DNA of 64,000 bases from Rahnella woolbedingensis (GCF_003602095.1 NZ_RAHH01000003.1:186001-250000), one strand, 5' to 3'; numbered from the stretch's first letter, positions 9,652 to 20,271 are shown. The notes: generated by a model from the sequence alone, not told the origin. Translations and numbers: made by a program.

Positions 9652-9731
9652 GATCGCGGCTTAAAAATTATGTGTTGCCGCAGGAAGGCTAAAGTCTAGC
9701 ACAACATATTGTTAACTATCTGTGACGGGAG

Positions 9732-9766
9732 TGTTGGTCAATGACGTTATTCATCACTGACCAACA
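9732..9766. repeat. Inverted repeat between ybjP and artP
   Basis: TGTTGGTCA (9732-9740) and TGACCAACA (9758-9766) form a 9-bp stem, with T-rich DNA on the right side. A rightward terminator would have no gene to serve here, so its role is unclear. It could shield ybjP from antisense transcription. Confidence 0.4.
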
Positions 9767-9798
9767 TTTTTTACGAGGTTTTTTTAAAACTGAGCAGG

Positions 9799-10380
9799 TT
9801 ACTGGTTTTCTAAAACCTGGCGTAATGTGCCGCTGGAAGCGAAATCGAGATTGGCCATGTAGCGGACGTCATCGACGGTCCAGCATTTGCCTTCGCGAAC
9901 CATCAACACTTCATCTTTCCAGCTGGTGGACGCGCTTTTGTCTTTCTCATGGGTGAACGTCACGCGCAGAGGAATATTGCGGGCGTCAGTGTTCGGAATG
10001 GTCGAGGCGCTGTCCACGGAAGCGGACGTTGGGGCATCAAACTGACTGGAGAAAAGATCGCCATCGCCTGCGCCAGTACCGGATTTTTCATTCGGTGTGG
10101 CCGCGATATCGACTTTCGGCTGGGTCTGCGCTTTGAGCAGGGCATTATACAGCGCGGTACTCAGGTAAGGGCGGTAAGCTGCCAGCTGGCTGGAGTTCGG
10201 TAAACCACTGCCACCTTGTTTGATGCGAAAATCATAGAATTGCTGAGCCACGCTGTCCGGGCCGCCGTCGACACAGGGCGCGGTACGGCTGCCAATGTCC
10301 TTGTATGCAGGTTCGACCGTGGTGCAGGCATTTAACATGAATACCAACGGGATTGCGGCGACAAGAGTTTTCTTTTTCAT
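9799..10380 (-). CDS. ybjP: YbjP-like lipoprotein (DUF3828 type)
   Basis: A 193-residue lipoprotein. The signal MKKKTLVAAIPLVFMLNAC ends in a lipobox with Cys19 as the lipidated residue, and Thr-Thr at +2/+3 suggests the outer membrane. The mature part resembles E. coli YbjP and has KCWTVDDVRYM near the C terminus. Its function is not known. The ATG at 10380 has AAGGA at good spacing; the upstream in-frame ATGs would spoil the signal peptide. It lies between artP and ybjQ, as in E. coli. Confidence 0.85.
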   Translation of the reverse strand: MKKKTLVAAIPLVFMLNACTTVEPAYKDIGSRTAPCVDGGPDSVAQQFYDFRIKQGGSGLPNSSQLAAYRPYLSTALYNALLKAQTQPKVDIAATPNEKSGTGAGDGDLFSSQFDAPTSASVDSASTIPNTDARNIPLRVTFTHEKDKSASTSWKDEVLMVREGKCWTVDDVRYMANLDFASSGTLRQVLENQ

Positions 10381-10569
10381 CGTATTCCTTACTGAAAGAT
10401 TGAACATTTTCACCATGACTTTCTTTACCATACAGTATAAAACCGATTTGGCTTAATGCATGGCAAAGAGAAAATCAGTCACCGGCTGATACCTTGATCC
10501 CGCACGCATGGTTTATGCTGTAAATGAAATTAATGCCAGGCTCCGGACGACAACTGATAAGGAATACTC

Positions 10570-10896
10570 ATGCAAGTTTCAACCACTCCGACCCTCGAAG
10601 GTTTCACTATCGCTGAATACTGTGGCGTGGTGACAGGCGAAGCGATTTTAGGCGCGAACATTTTTCGCGATTTCTTTGCCGGTGTCCGCGATATCGTTGG
10701 CGGGCGTTCAGGCGCGTATGAAAAAGAGCTGCGTAAAGCGCGCGAAATTGCCTTCCGTGAACTGGAAGAACAGGCGAAAGAGCGCGGCGCGAATGCCGTT
10801 GTAGGCATCGATATCGATTATGAAACTGTGGGCAAAGACAGCAGCATGCTGATGGTGAGCGTCTCCGGCACGGCTGTCATTGTGCATCGCAAATGA
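10570..10896 (+). CDS. ybjQ: YbjQ/UPF0145 family protein
   Basis: A 108-residue protein of the YbjQ (UPF0145) family. Recognisable parts are the N-terminal [20 protein letters not shown], the middle [17 protein letters not shown] and the C-terminal [16 protein letters not shown]. The family forms small pentameric rings in known structures; its role is unknown. The last four bases overlap the start of amiD, so the two genes are coupled. Confidence 0.93.
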   Translation: MQVSTTPTLEGFTIAEYCGVVTGEAILGANIFRDFFAGVRDIVGGRSGAYEKELRKAREIAFRELEEQAKERGANAVVGIDIDYETVGKDSSMLMVSVSGTAVIVHRK

Positions 10897-11741
10897 TCGG
10901 CAAGCCGGTCAGACAAGGATTGTTAACCGCCGCATTATTACTGCTGGCGGGATGTCAGGGCGCCAGCCATCCGGCCACAGACCCGGCTTTCCGCTTAGAA
11001 ACTACGCGACAGGCCCAGGGGGCGGATCAGCGGATCCGTTTTCTGGTCATTCACTACACCGCTGAAGATTTCCACAACGCATTAAATACGCTAACTGATG
11101 AACACGTCAGCGCGCATTACCTGATCCCGGCGATACCGCCACTTGAAAACGGTAAACCGGTGGCGTGGCAACTGGTACCGGAAAGCATGCGGGCGTGGCA
11201 TGCGGGCGCCAGCGGCTGGCGCGGCCGCAACAATCTCAACGATACGTCGGTAGGGATTGAGCTGGAAAACAAAGGCTACAGCCATTATTTACTGGGCAAA
11301 AAGTTCTATCCGTTCCCGCCTGCGCAAATTGATTTACTGGCAAATCTGAGCAAAGAGATTGTGGAGCGTTATCAGATTGAGCCACGTAATGTCGTGGGGC
11401 ACAGCGATATTGCGCCGCAGCGCAAGGACGATCCGGGGCCGTTATTTCCGTGGCAGGAAATGGCGGAGCGCGGCGTGGGTGCCTGGCCGGATGCGAATTT
11501 AGTGAAACAGTATCTGGCAGGTCGCAATCCGCAGGAGCCGGTTGAGCAGGCGCAGCTATTGGCGTTGCTGAAAGCGTACGGATATTCAGTGGACGATAAT
11601 ATGACGGCGCAACAACAAAAGCGGGTGATTGCGGCGTTCCAGATGCATTTCCGGCAGAGTGATTATCGCGGGAACGCAGATGCCCAGACTGAAGCGATTG
11701 TCCGGGCGCTGTTGCAACAGTTCCCCGACAAAAACGACTGA
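10893..11741 (+). CDS. amiD: N-acetylmuramoyl-L-alanine amidase AmiD
   Basis: A 282-residue lipoprotein amidase of the amidase_2 family. The lipobox LAGC places the lipidated Cys at residue 21; E. coli AmiD is anchored in the outer membrane. It cleaves the bond between MurNAc and L-Ala in peptidoglycan and anhydro-muropeptides. Zinc-ligand regions are visible: the first His in [11 protein letters not shown], then [17 protein letters not shown] with the second His and Asp. The C-terminal part is a peptidoglycan-binding_1-like domain. The start overlaps ybjQ by four bases (ATGA). Confidence 0.93.
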   Translation: MIGKPVRQGLLTAALLLLAGCQGASHPATDPAFRLETTRQAQGADQRIRFLVIHYTAEDFHNALNTLTDEHVSAHYLIPAIPPLENGKPVAWQLVPESMRAWHAGASGWRGRNNLNDTSVGIELENKGYSHYLLGKKFYPFPPAQIDLLANLSKEIVERYQIEPRNVVGHSDIAPQRKDDPGPLFPWQEMAERGVGAWPDANLVKQYLAGRNPQEPVEQAQLLALLKAYGYSVDDNMTAQQQKRVIAAFQMHFRQSDYRGNADAQTEAIVRALLQQFPDKND

Positions 11742-11746
11742 AATCA

Positions 11747-11771
11747 GCGACTGACCATGGCGGTCAGTCGC
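11747..11771. terminator. Hairpin between convergent amiD and ybjS
   Basis: GCGACTGACC (11747-11756) and GGTCAGTCGC (11762-11771) form a 10-bp stem with a 5-base loop, overlapping the ybjS stop codon. It has no proper T tract on either side, so termination is probable only from its position between converging genes. Confidence 0.45.
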
Positions 11772-12798
11772 GTTTCGGACCGATGCCGTGCAGCCCCTGA
11801 AGTTTACCGTGATCGCGCAGCCAGTCGGCAGTGCGGATAATCCCCTGATCAAGCGAAATTACCGGCACATAGCCGAGTTCTTTCTGCGCGCGTTGGGTAT
11901 CCAGCGTCAGGTCAAAATTCAGTTTTGCCACGCTGTAATGCGTCAGCACGGGTTCTTTATGTGAGCTTTTGCTAATGCGCTCCATGCCCCGCGCCATCAT
12001 ATCCAGCAAAGGATAGGGCACCGAACGGATGCGATATTTGATATCCAGATTTTCCATCAGCTGTTTGACCAGCGTGCGCAGCGGGCGCGGTTGCTGATTA
12101 GTGATATTGAACGCGCGGCCAGATTCTGTCGCCTGCGACTGCGTTGCCAGCCACATCGCATGGACGGCGTTTTCGACGTACGTCATGTCCACCAGCGCAT
12201 CACCGCCACGCGGCAGCATCAGCGTGCCGCCATATTTCAGCATTTGCAGCAGGCGCGGCAACAGCACGTTATCGTGCGGGCCGAAAATACCCTGCGGTCG
12301 CAAAATGGTGAAATGGGTTTGTGGATTTGACAGCGCCAGCGTGTGGATCACCTGCTCACCGGCGGCTTTGCTGCGTGCAAAAGAGTTGGCAAAACGGTGC
12401 GGACGGAAGTCTTCCTGAATATCCCGATGATGATGAAAATCGAAATAGATGGCCGGTGAGGAAATATGGACAAAGTTTTCTACGCCATATGCAGCAGACC
12501 ACTCACCCAGGCGTCGCGTCGCGCGCACATTCGCCAGTTCGAATTCCTGTTCACTGCCCCACGGCGACATCAGCCCCGAACAGTGCCAGACAGTATCGAT
12601 ATCGGCCAGCAGAGCTTTTGCCTGCGAGGAGATAAGCGTGGTGAGATCGGCATGTATAAATTCTGCGCCCATTTTCTGCAAAAGTGAGCCCATAGCGGCA
12701 TTACGGCCTGTCGCTCTGACTTTAATACCTTTATTTCGCAGAAACTCGACGGCGTTACGACCTAAACCGCTGCTCGCGCCGGTAACCAAAACCTTCAT
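11764..12798 (-). CDS. ybjS: NAD(P)-dependent epimerase/dehydratase-like protein YbjS
   Basis: A 344-residue extended short-chain dehydrogenase with an N-terminal Rossmann fold ([11 protein letters not shown], residues 5-15). At the catalytic YxxxK site the Tyr is replaced by Phe: the residues read F140-A-R-S-K144. As I recall the E. coli sequence, the same change is found in its YbjS, so it is a family trait and not a local defect; reaction and substrate are unknown. The gene precedes neither ybjT nor amiD closely enough to prove an operon, but the ybjS-ybjT order matches E. coli. Confidence 0.9.
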   Translation of the reverse strand: MKVLVTGASSGLGRNAVEFLRNKGIKVRATGRNAAMGSLLQKMGAEFIHADLTTLISSQAKALLADIDTVWHCSGLMSPWGSEQEFELANVRATRRLGEWSAAYGVENFVHISSPAIYFDFHHHRDIQEDFRPHRFANSFARSKAAGEQVIHTLALSNPQTHFTILRPQGIFGPHDNVLLPRLLQMLKYGGTLMLPRGGDALVDMTYVENAVHAMWLATQSQATESGRAFNITNQQPRPLRTLVKQLMENLDIKYRIRSVPYPLLDMMARGMERISKSSHKEPVLTHYSVAKLNFDLTLDTQRAQKELGYVPVISLDQGIIRTADWLRDHGKLQGLHGIGPKRD

Positions 12799-12953
12799 AT
12801 ACAGGCCAATGCCTTCATAAATAGAGAAAAAATGTTTTCAGCGTCCGAGGTCTGGCACCCCTGAGCAATAAGGGTGCCATTCTTTCGTGAAATTGTGCAG
12901 GTTGCAATGAGAATGGGTGCAAGCTGCGTGCGAAAGCGGATTAATTAACCCTC

Positions 12954-14414
12954 TTAGCGTCCGCAACGGTCTTTCTGACGGGCCAGACTGGCGATACGCT
13001 TTGCCATGCCACGAAAAATAAACTGATGAGCGGGCATCATACTGAACCAGTACAGCAAACCGCTGAATCCTGCCGGATGCCACCACGCGCGCACATCCAG
13101 ACTACGGCTTTCACCGTTATCGGTGATAGTGAAGGTCAGACGCCCTAAACCTGGCGCTTTCATGCCAAACAGCAGCGCCAGTTCGCGCTGAGGTTTCAGG
13201 CCGATAACCTTCCAGCCATCAATTTTATCGCCGATTTTCAGGAAGTCCCGATCCGGACGGCCATATGTCACGCCGCCGCCGAGTAAATCGTCAATGCGCG
13301 CACGGGTTTTCCATAATCCGTTGGCATAAAAATAGCCTTCCTGACCGCCAAGTTGCTGCACGACTTTCCACAGCGAGGCTTTGGTTGCCGAGGTTTCCAG
13401 CGTGAAACCGGCTTGCTTCGGGTAATAACCATAGCCGGGACGCCAGCGCGCACGGGCATCCGGGTCGTATCCCCAGTCCGGCGAATCCATCACCTGTTGT
13501 TGTTCTTTTGCAAGCGTGCTGCGTATCGCGTCATCAATTGAAATCAGGTCCTGCGGAATTAATCTTTGCAGCTCCGCGCTGTCGGCGGGAAGGTCATGAT
13601 TCAGTCCCTGAATCAGTGCCTTGGCCAGCGACGTCGGTACCGAAGTGATCAGACTGAGGAAATACACCGAAACAAAAGAAGTCGGCAGGGGAATGGGGAT
13701 CAGCCAGCGGCGCTTTCCGCTCATAGCGACGAAGCGTTCAAACAGGGTCTGATAGCTGATGTACTCCGGTCCGGCAGCTTCCAGGATACGGTTCTCTGTG
13801 GCCGGTAACGTCACCAGCCCCTGTAAATAATTGAGCAGATTTTCCAGCGCGACCGGTGAGGATTTCGAGCGCACCCAGCGTGGCGGTGTCAGCACCGGCA
13901 GATTATACACCATGTCCCGCATCACTTCGAAAGCAGCTGATCCTGCGCCAATGACAATGCCAGTGCGCAGTTCGGTCACCGGAATGTTACTCATGCGCAG
14001 CAAATCGCCGGTCAGTTTTCTGGCCTGTAAATGTGGAGAGTGATTATCTTCCGGCTGCATCGAACCGAGATAAATGATGTGCTTTATCGGGGAGTCTTTG
14101 AGCGCGAGAAGGGTGTGTTGCGCGGCCTGCCGCTCTTTTTCCAGCAGGTCGTCATCTTCGGTCATGGCATGAACCAGATACACCAGCACGTCAGCGTTTT
14201 CAAAGGCAGCGGCCAGGGTTTTACTCTGATAGACATCGGCAAAGCAGCAACGGACATGCGGCCATTTTTGCTGTTGCAGCCACTCTATACGGCGCGCAGC
14301 TGCCGTCACCTGGAAACCGTTACGGCTCAGGTGGGCGGTGAGATGTTGCCCGATATATCCGCTGGCACCGAGAATGACGACCCGGCCGGTTTGTGTCGAG
14401 ATTGGCATTTCCAT
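12954..14414 (-). CDS. ybjT: YbjT: NAD(P)-binding domain fused to DUF2867
   Basis: A 486-residue two-domain protein. The N-terminal half is a Rossmann SDR-like domain (VVILGASGYIGQHL), and the C-terminal half is a DUF2867 domain ending near FWFSMMPAHQFIFRGMAKRI-like residues. The most conserved stretch, MRDMVYNLPVLTPPRWVRS, identifies YbjT. Its function is unknown; one or two hydrophobic segments suggest membrane contact. The frame is open further upstream to 14624, but that part overlaps ltaE and is not conserved. I therefore take the ATG at 14414 (MEMPIS), or 14408 two codons later. It is probably co-transcribed with ltaE, 77 bp upstream. Confidence 0.88.
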   Translation of the reverse strand: MEMPISTQTGRVVILGASGYIGQHLTAHLSRNGFQVTAAARRIEWLQQQKWPHVRCCFADVYQSKTLAAAFENADVLVYLVHAMTEDDDLLEKERQAAQHTLLALKDSPIKHIIYLGSMQPEDNHSPHLQARKLTGDLLRMSNIPVTELRTGIVIGAGSAAFEVMRDMVYNLPVLTPPRWVRSKSSPVALENLLNYLQGLVTLPATENRILEAAGPEYISYQTLFERFVAMSGKRRWLIPIPLPTSFVSVYFLSLITSVPTSLAKALIQGLNHDLPADSAELQRLIPQDLISIDDAIRSTLAKEQQQVMDSPDWGYDPDARARWRPGYGYYPKQAGFTLETSATKASLWKVVQQLGGQEGYFYANGLWKTRARIDDLLGGGVTYGRPDRDFLKIGDKIDGWKVIGLKPQRELALLFGMKAPGLGRLTFTITDNGESRSLDVRAWWHPAGFSGLLYWFSMMPAHQFIFRGMAKRIASLARQKDRCGR

Positions 14415-14491
14415 TTGCTCAGTCAGTAGAGAGGGGGATGTAGAAAGCACGGCGATATTGTGCAGACTATCGCCGTGAGCAGGTCTGGCTA

Positions 14492-15505
14492 TCAGGCGTG
14501 CTGGTGCAGGAATTCCTGCCACAGCGTGACAACTTTCTGCAGATCTTCGCGGCTGATGTTGATGTGCGTCAGCACGCGGGTCACGGCTCCTGCACTGATG
14601 ATCACACCGCGCTCGCGCATCCACGGGCCCATTTTAGCCGCCAGTTCCGCGCTCTGTTTGATATACAGCACGTTGGTCTGTGCGCCGGGCTCCGCGATTT
14701 CCACCCCGATTTTGCTCAGTTCTTCTGCCAGCCACTGCGCATTGTCGTGGTCATCTTTCAGACGCGCCACGTTATTTTCCAGGGCATAAATTGCCGCCGC
14801 CGCCAGAATACCTGACTGGCGCATACCGCCGCCGGTCATTTTACGCCAGCGGTTCGCACGCTGAATGTACTCTTTGCTGCCGACCAGCAGGGAACCAATT
14901 GGCGCACCCAGACCTTTCGACAGACAAATGGTCAGCGTGTCGCAATACTGTGTAATCTCACGCAGTTCAACGTTCTGCGCCACGACCGCATTCATGATGC
15001 GTGCGCCGTCGATATGCAGCGCCAGTCCTTTCTCGCGGGTGAAAGCGTAGGCCTTTTGCAGATAATCCAGCGGAAGCACTTTGCCGCTGTGGGTGTTTTC
15101 CAGGCTCAGCAGGCGGGTGCGGGCGAAATGGATATCATCGGGTTTGATGGCTGCCGCCACTTTATCCAGCGGGATAGAGCCGTCGGCATCCATGTCCAAA
15201 GGTTGTGGCTGAATGCTGCCAAGTACCGCAGCGCCGCCCGCTTCATACATATAGTTGTGGGCTTTCTGGCCGACGATATATTCTTCCCCACGCTGACAAT
15301 GTGTCAGCAGTGCGACCAGATTAGCCTGCGTGCCGGTCGGTAAAAACAGTGCCGCTTCTTTGCCACACATTTTTGCCGCCATATCCTGCAAGGCATTTAC
15401 CGTTGGGTCATCGCCGTAGACATCATCGCCGACTTCAGCGCGGGCCATGGCCTGACGCATAGCTTCACTGGGGCGGGTTACGGTATCACTGCGTAAATCG
15501 ATCAA
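14492..15505 (-). CDS. ltaE: Low-specificity L-threonine aldolase
   Basis: A 337-residue PLP enzyme that splits L-threonine and L-allo-threonine into glycine and acetaldehyde. The N terminus IDLRSDTVTRPS, the GDDVYGDDPTVN motif, and the PLP lysine in ICLSKGLGAPIGS are all present. The start codon is TTG at 15505, with GAGG upstream; no ATG gives the conserved N terminus. The next upstream gene is poxB, as in E. coli. Confidence 0.95.
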   Translation of the reverse strand: MIDLRSDTVTRPSEAMRQAMARAEVGDDVYGDDPTVNALQDMAAKMCGKEAALFLPTGTQANLVALLTHCQRGEEYIVGQKAHNYMYEAGGAAVLGSIQPQPLDMDADGSIPLDKVAAAIKPDDIHFARTRLLSLENTHSGKVLPLDYLQKAYAFTREKGLALHIDGARIMNAVVAQNVELREITQYCDTLTICLSKGLGAPIGSLLVGSKEYIQRANRWRKMTGGGMRQSGILAAAAIYALENNVARLKDDHDNAQWLAEELSKIGVEIAEPGAQTNVLYIKQSAELAAKMGPWMRERGVIISAGAVTRVLTHINISREDLQKVVTLWQEFLHQHA

Positions 15506-15544
15506 CGTAGGCTTCCTCTTCTGTGGGATTATTTTGAGATGCAG

Positions 15545-15571
15545 ATCAGGCGAGCCAATCGCCCGCCTGAT
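15545..15571 (-). terminator. Possible terminator of poxB
   Basis: ATCAGGCG (15545-15552) and CGCCTGAT (15564-15571) form an 8-bp stem just beyond the poxB stop. On the leftward strand the following bases are not a clean T run, so termination may be partial, allowing read-through into ltaE. Confidence 0.4.
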
Positions 15572-15594
15572 TCACCACTATAGCCTTGTCGGGG

Positions 15595-17316
15595 TTATCG
15601 CAGCCAGTTGGTTTTTGCCAGATCGACCACTTCGTCGCCGCGGCCGCTGATCACCGCGCGCAGCATGTAGAGACTGAAGCCTTTTGCCTGCTCGAATTTG
15701 ATCTGCGGCGGCATCGCCAGTTCTTCGGTGGCGGTGATCACGTCAATCAGCACCGGCCCTTCGTAGGCGAAAGCGTCCTGCAAGGCGGTGTCGATATCAG
15801 ACGCCTTTTCCACGCGGATCCCTTTGATACCTGCGGCTTCAGCAATGGCGGCAAAATCCGGATTTTTCAGCTCGGTGCCGTCGGTCAGATAACCGCCGGA
15901 TTTCATTTCCATCGCCACAAACCCCAGCACACTGTTGTTGAAAATGATGATTTTCACCGGCAGTTTTTGCTGCGCCAGCGTCAGGAAATCGCCCATCAGC
16001 ATGGCGAAACCGCCGTCGCCGCACAGCGCCACCACCTGGCGCGAACGGTCGATGGCCTGCGCGCCAATCGCCTGTGGCATGGCATTCGCCATCGAGCCGT
16101 GGTTGAAGGAACCGAGCAAACGCCGCTGACCGTTCATTTGCAGATAACGACAGGCCCACACGGTCGGCGTACCGACATCGCAGGTAAAAATAGCATCGGC
16201 AGCAGCAAAGCGGCTGATCTGTTGCGCCAGATATTGCGGATGAATGGCCTGTTTGTCGTTGGGCGTCGCCAGCCCGTCAAGATCTTTACGCGCTTCTTCG
16301 TAATGCCTGAGCGCTTTATCGAGGAACTTGCGCTCGGTTTTCACCTGCAACTGCGGCAGAAGGGCGGTCAGGGTAGAGTTGATATCGCCGACCAGCGCCA
16401 TATCCACGTGACAATGCGCGCCGATGCTGCCCGGATTAATATCAATCTGAATGATTTTGGCATCGGTCGGATAAAACGCGCGATACGGGAATTGCGTGCC
16501 GAGCAGGATCAGCGTATCGGCATTGAGCATAGCGTGATAACCGGAAGAAAAACCAATAAGCCCGGTCATCCCGACGCTGTACGGATTATCCCATTCGATA
16601 TGTTCTTTGCCACGCAGCGCATGGACGACCGGAGCTTTCAGCGTTTCAGCCAGCTTAATCACTTCGTCGTGCGCACCCGCACAACCGCTACCACACATCA
16701 TCGTAATGTTGGTTGAACCGTTCAGCAGTTCTGCCAGTTTTTGCAGTTCGGTTGGCTGTGGCGTCACTTTAGGCAACACCGGCGGATACCAGCTGACTTT
16801 GGCGTCTTCCGGCGCAGGCTTGAGTGCCACATCACCCGGCAACACAATTACCGACACGCCACGGTTGAGAATGGCTTTGCGCATGGCGATGGCCAGCACC
16901 TGCGGAAGTTGCTCAGGGTTACTGATCATCTCACAGTAGTGGCTGCATTCGCGGAATAATTCGGTCGGATGGGTTTCCTGAAAATAGCCGCTGCCGATTT
17001 CGCTCGACGGAATATGCGCGGCAATGGCAACAACCGGAACGTGATTGCGATGACAATCGAACAGGCCGTTGATCAGATGCAGGTTGCCGGGCCCGCAGGA
17101 ACCGGCGCATACCGCCAGTTCGCCGGTGATTTGTGCTTCGGCACCGGCGGCAAAGGCCGCCACTTCTTCATGGCGCGTGCCCAGCCATTCGATGGTGCCC
17201 ATGCGGTTTAGGCTGTCGCTTAGCCCGTTCAGGGAATCGCCGGTGACGCCCCAGATCCTTTTAACGCCTGCGGCTTCAAGGGTTTTCGCCAAGTATGACG
17301 CTACACTTTGTTTCAT
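15595..17316 (-). CDS. poxB: Pyruvate dehydrogenase (ubiquinone), PoxB
   Basis: A 573-residue peripheral membrane flavoprotein, one residue longer than E. coli PoxB. It oxidises pyruvate to acetate and CO2 with ThDP and FAD and passes electrons to ubiquinone. Visible parts are the ThDP-binding N-terminal domain ([30 protein letters not shown]), the ThDP-Mg motif CGDGGFAML with downstream NNS, and the C-terminal lipid-activated segment [26 protein letters not shown] ribosome-binding site precedes the ATG. A sigma-S type -10 lies 40-49 bp upstream, fitting the stationary-phase control known in E. coli. Confidence 0.97.
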   Translation of the reverse strand: MKQSVASYLAKTLEAAGVKRIWGVTGDSLNGLSDSLNRMGTIEWLGTRHEEVAAFAAGAEAQITGELAVCAGSCGPGNLHLINGLFDCHRNHVPVVAIAAHIPSSEIGSGYFQETHPTELFRECSHYCEMISNPEQLPQVLAIAMRKAILNRGVSVIVLPGDVALKPAPEDAKVSWYPPVLPKVTPQPTELQKLAELLNGSTNITMMCGSGCAGAHDEVIKLAETLKAPVVHALRGKEHIEWDNPYSVGMTGLIGFSSGYHAMLNADTLILLGTQFPYRAFYPTDAKIIQIDINPGSIGAHCHVDMALVGDINSTLTALLPQLQVKTERKFLDKALRHYEEARKDLDGLATPNDKQAIHPQYLAQQISRFAAADAIFTCDVGTPTVWACRYLQMNGQRRLLGSFNHGSMANAMPQAIGAQAIDRSRQVVALCGDGGFAMLMGDFLTLAQQKLPVKIIIFNNSVLGFVAMEMKSGGYLTDGTELKNPDFAAIAEAAGIKGIRVEKASDIDTALQDAFAYEGPVLIDVITATEELAMPPQIKFEQAKGFSLYMLRAVISGRGDEVVDLAKTNWLR

Positions 17317-17355
17317 TATTGAATCCCTCCGGTAGATGCTGAAAAAATAACTGCG

Positions 17356-17365
17356 TTAAGCATAG
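17356..17365 (-). promoter_or_regulatory. Sigma-S type -10 element of poxB
   Basis: On the leftward strand the sequence reads CTATGCTTAA, matching the sigma-S extended -10 consensus CTAYRCTTAA at every position. It lies 40-49 bp before the poxB ATG. E. coli poxB is RpoS-dependent. Confidence 0.65.
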
Positions 17366-17474
17366 TCCACTGATTACATCCTTGAATGTTCAGCCTTAGA
17401 CCATACAAAAATACGCGAAGGAGGGGAGTGAAGATTTGTAAAGCTGCCCGTGCAGACTGTAAAAAGTCATGTGC

Positions 17475-17482
17475 GGGCAGGG
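17475..17482 (+). other. KOPS-type octamer
   Basis: GGGCAGGG matches the FtsK-orienting sequence GGGNAGGG. It is one of four seen by eye in the window, all on the + strand. Confidence 0.4.
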
Positions 17483-17496
17483 CGTTAACGCGGGGG

Positions 17497-18510
17497 TCAG
17501 GCGAGGGTGACGTCGCCCTGAAGCTGACAGCTACAGGCCAGTACATAACCTTGAGCGACTTCCTCATCGGTGAGCGTCATGCGGCTGGTGGTCTGGTAAT
17601 CACCCGAAATAACGCGGGTTTTGCAACTGCCGCACACACCTGCACGGCAGGCCGCCGCCACCGGTAACTTGTGCTGTTCCATGGCGGCCAGCAAAGTAGC
17701 ACCGACCGGTACGCGGTAATTCTGCAACGGCGTCAGGCGGGTCAGTGTCAGGTGCTGCCCGGCAGAAACTTCTGAAGGCGTGGCCTGGAACTGCTCTTTA
17801 ATGATGTCAGCCGCTGTCACGCCCAGCTCTTTCGCCCAGTCGCCCGCCAGATGCATGTACGGCGCAGGGCCGCAAATCATCACGCGTCGGGCCCAAATAT
17901 CCGGCACCCTGCTTTGCAGTAAATCCTGACTCAGACGACCGGCGATATGCACCGGTTGTGCATCATTTTCAGCAAGAAGGGTCAGATTCAGTTGCGGATA
18001 TCGCGCCGCCAGTTGCTGCCATTCATCGGCAAAAATGATGTCCTGCGGGCTGCGCACGCTGTAAAACACCTGCACGCTTTGCGCAGGATGATTCGCCAGA
18101 ATATCGCGGGTGATGGACATCACCGGTGTTACGCCACAGCCCGCGGCCAGCAATAATAACGGCTGCGCGCTTTCGCAGGTAAATTCGCCCTGCGCGTCGC
18201 TCAGCCACAGATAATCACCAGGTTTTACCTGCTCCGTCAGCCATTGCGAGCCTTCGCCCCCTTCGATACGGCGCACCGTCAGCTGGATAAAACGGCTCTG
18301 ACCCGGCGTGGAAGACAGCGTATAAGCGCGCTGAATGTCACCGCTCTGGCCGATATTGACCAGCGCAAACTGGCCGGGACGATACGGATAGAAGTCGTGA
18401 TTAATCAGTGACAGCGTGCGGACATCAGGTGTTTCCTGCGTGACGGAATACACCTGCATGCGGTTCTGGCAAAGCGTGGTCGGCTGATCGGGAAATAAAG
18501 GAAAATTCAT
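17497..18510 (-). CDS. hcr: NADH oxidoreductase for Hcp
   Basis: A 337-residue ferredoxin-reductase-type protein. It has an N-terminal FAD domain (RPGQFALVNI, AYTLSSTPG), an NAD domain (AAGCGVTPVMSI) and a C-terminal [2Fe-2S] domain with CRAGVCGSCKTRV and a distal Cys in LACSCQ. It passes electrons from NADH to the hybrid-cluster protein. It starts 6 bases after the hcp stop, so hcp-hcr is an operon under the NsrR site upstream of hcp. The codon choice and GC match the neighbours. Confidence 0.95.
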   Translation of the reverse strand: MNFPLFPDQPTTLCQNRMQVYSVTQETPDVRTLSLINHDFYPYRPGQFALVNIGQSGDIQRAYTLSSTPGQSRFIQLTVRRIEGGEGSQWLTEQVKPGDYLWLSDAQGEFTCESAQPLLLLAAGCGVTPVMSITRDILANHPAQSVQVFYSVRSPQDIIFADEWQQLAARYPQLNLTLLAENDAQPVHIAGRLSQDLLQSRVPDIWARRVMICGPAPYMHLAGDWAKELGVTAADIIKEQFQATPSEVSAGQHLTLTRLTPLQNYRVPVGATLLAAMEQHKLPVAAACRAGVCGSCKTRVISGDYQTTSRMTLTDEEVAQGYVLACSCQLQGDVTLA

Positions 18511-18516
18511 TTCAGC

Positions 18517-20169
18517 TTACTCCGCCAGCATGGTTTGCAAGTCCTGCTCAACCGACGTGATTGCGCGCAGGCCAAATTTCTCATTGAGGATCGCCAGCAG
18601 ATTATCGGTCAGGAATGCCGGTGCGGTCGGGCCGGTGGCGATATTTTTCACGCCGAGCGACAGCAGGGTCAGCAGGATCACAATGGCTTTCTGTTCGAAC
18701 CATGACAGCACCAGACTCAGTGGTAAATCATTCACGCCGCAGCCTAATTTTTCGGCCAGATTCACCGCAAGGATAATGGCGGAGTACGCGTCGTTACACT
18801 GACCGACGTCCAGCAGGCGCGGCAGGCCTTCGATCGTACCAAAATCCAGTTTATTGAAGCGGTATTTACCGCAGGCCAGCGTCAGGATCAGGCAATCCTG
18901 CGGCACGCTGCGCGCCAGATCGGTGAAGTAGCTGCGTTCGCCACGGCTGCCGTCACAGCCGCCAATCAGGAAGATGTGACGCAGTTTTTTAGCGGCGACG
19001 AGATCAATCACCGTATCCGCGGCGCCGAGCAGAGTCTGGCGGCCAAAGCCGACCGTGATTTCCTGTTCAATCTCGCTGTAAGGGAAGCCCGGCTGCTGCA
19101 ACGCCTGCACAATGACCGGGGCAAAATCTTCGCCTTCCAGATGTTGTACGCCCGGCCAGCCGACGATGCTGCGCGTCCAGATGCGGTCGCCATAGTTGCC
19201 GACATTCGGGTCAATGATGCAGTTGGAGGTCATCACCACCGGCCCCGGGAATTTGGCGAATTCCACCTGCTGATTCTGCCAGCCGCTGCCGTAGTTTCCG
19301 GCCAGATGCGGGAATTTTTTCAGTTCCGGATAACCATGCGCCGGCAGCATTTCGCCGTGGGTATAAATGTTGATACCGGTACCGGCGGTTTGCTCGAGCA
19401 GCATCTGCAAATCTTTCAGGTCGTGACCGGAAATCAGAATCGCTTTGCCCGCCAGCGGACGGACATTGACGTTGGTCGGCAGCGGATGGCCGTAGGCATC
19501 GGTTTCGCCTTTATCCAGGATCGCCATCACGCCAAAGTTCATTTTGCCAATCGCCATCGCGTTTTCGAGCAGCTCGCCCATGTCGGCAGGCTGTGTGCCG
19601 AGCCACGCCATCAGACGATGATATTCGGCGTAAATGGCAGTATCCGACTGACCGAGAACGTGCGCATGTTCCATATATGCTGCCGCCCCTTTCAGACCGT
19701 ACAAACACAGCATCCGCAGGCCATGAATGTCATCGCCGATCTGCGCTTTGTCACCGTTGAGCGCAAACTGCTGCGCCTGCTGTTGCAGCTCGATGAGGTT
19801 ATCGCTGACCAGTTCCAGTGCGGCCAGCGGATGGCTGACGGTGATTTGCGGATCCATCAGCCGGCAGCGAACGGCCAGAGATTCACGGTGGATAATCGCT
19901 TCACGGGCGTAACCGACAATGCGGTCAGAATCGAAGTTCACATTGGTCAGGGTGGAGAAAAAGGCGCGGGGAGCGAAGCTGTCGATTTCTTCATCAACAA
20001 TGCCGTAGCCGCGCGCGGTCAGCGCCCAGGCGGATAAGCCTTCCAGCACTGCGACCAGCAAGTCTTGTAAATCAGAGGTTTCTGCCGTTTTGCCACACAT
20101 TCCCTGCGCGTAAGCGCAGCCATTGCCCGCCGGGGTACGGACTGTTTGTTCACATTGCACACAAAACAT
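18517..20169 (-). CDS. hcp: Hydroxylamine/NO reductase, hybrid-cluster protein
   Basis: A 550-residue prismane protein, equal in length to E. coli Hcp. The N terminus MFCVQCEQT followed by [16 protein letters not shown] carries the four Cys of the proximal iron-sulfur cluster. Further Cys and His/Glu residues along the chain, for example in [10 protein letters not shown] and LSWFEQKA, provide the 4Fe-2O-2S hybrid cluster. The protein reduces NO (and hydroxylamine in vitro) under anaerobic nitrosative stress and modulates protein S-nitrosylation in E. coli. AAGGA precedes the ATG. The promoter contains an NsrR palindrome and a possible FNR site. Confidence 0.97.
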   Translation of the reverse strand: MFCVQCEQTVRTPAGNGCAYAQGMCGKTAETSDLQDLLVAVLEGLSAWALTARGYGIVDEEIDSFAPRAFFSTLTNVNFDSDRIVGYAREAIIHRESLAVRCRLMDPQITVSHPLAALELVSDNLIELQQQAQQFALNGDKAQIGDDIHGLRMLCLYGLKGAAAYMEHAHVLGQSDTAIYAEYHRLMAWLGTQPADMGELLENAMAIGKMNFGVMAILDKGETDAYGHPLPTNVNVRPLAGKAILISGHDLKDLQMLLEQTAGTGINIYTHGEMLPAHGYPELKKFPHLAGNYGSGWQNQQVEFAKFPGPVVMTSNCIIDPNVGNYGDRIWTRSIVGWPGVQHLEGEDFAPVIVQALQQPGFPYSEIEQEITVGFGRQTLLGAADTVIDLVAAKKLRHIFLIGGCDGSRGERSYFTDLARSVPQDCLILTLACGKYRFNKLDFGTIEGLPRLLDVGQCNDAYSAIILAVNLAEKLGCGVNDLPLSLVLSWFEQKAIVILLTLLSLGVKNIATGPTAPAFLTDNLLAILNEKFGLRAITSVEQDLQTMLAE

Positions 20170-20184
20170 AATGAGGTCCTTTTA

Positions 20185-20207
20185 AAGTTGCATTTTAAAT
20201 GCTTGTT
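20185..20207. promoter_or_regulatory. NsrR operator of hcp-hcr
   Basis: An 11-1-11 inverted repeat, AAGTTGCATTT then T then AAATGCTTGTT, matches the NsrR consensus halves AAGATGCATTT and AAATGCATCTT with three mismatches. It ends 16 bp before the hcp ATG and overlaps the likely promoter. E. coli hcp is the classical NsrR-repressed gene. Confidence 0.75.
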
Positions 20208-20271
20208 TTAATGCAAGCCTAAAACTGGCAGGGAAAGAAATGAAGGTGTTTTTGAGTTAAGTGAAGCGGAG

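Noticed and set aside
11884-12400. YbjS active-site Phe in place of Tyr as a sign of decay
   Set aside because: As recalled, E. coli YbjS has the same Phe-Ala-Arg-Ser-Lys sequence, so it is normal for the family.
15586-16716. 376-codon open frame on the + strand opposite poxB
   Set aside because: It is the mirror of a highly conserved gene, has no ribosome-binding site, and long antisense frames are common in this codon usage. The same holds for 18976-20037 (opposite hcp), 56026-57183 (opposite ycaO) and 52474-53403 (opposite pflB).
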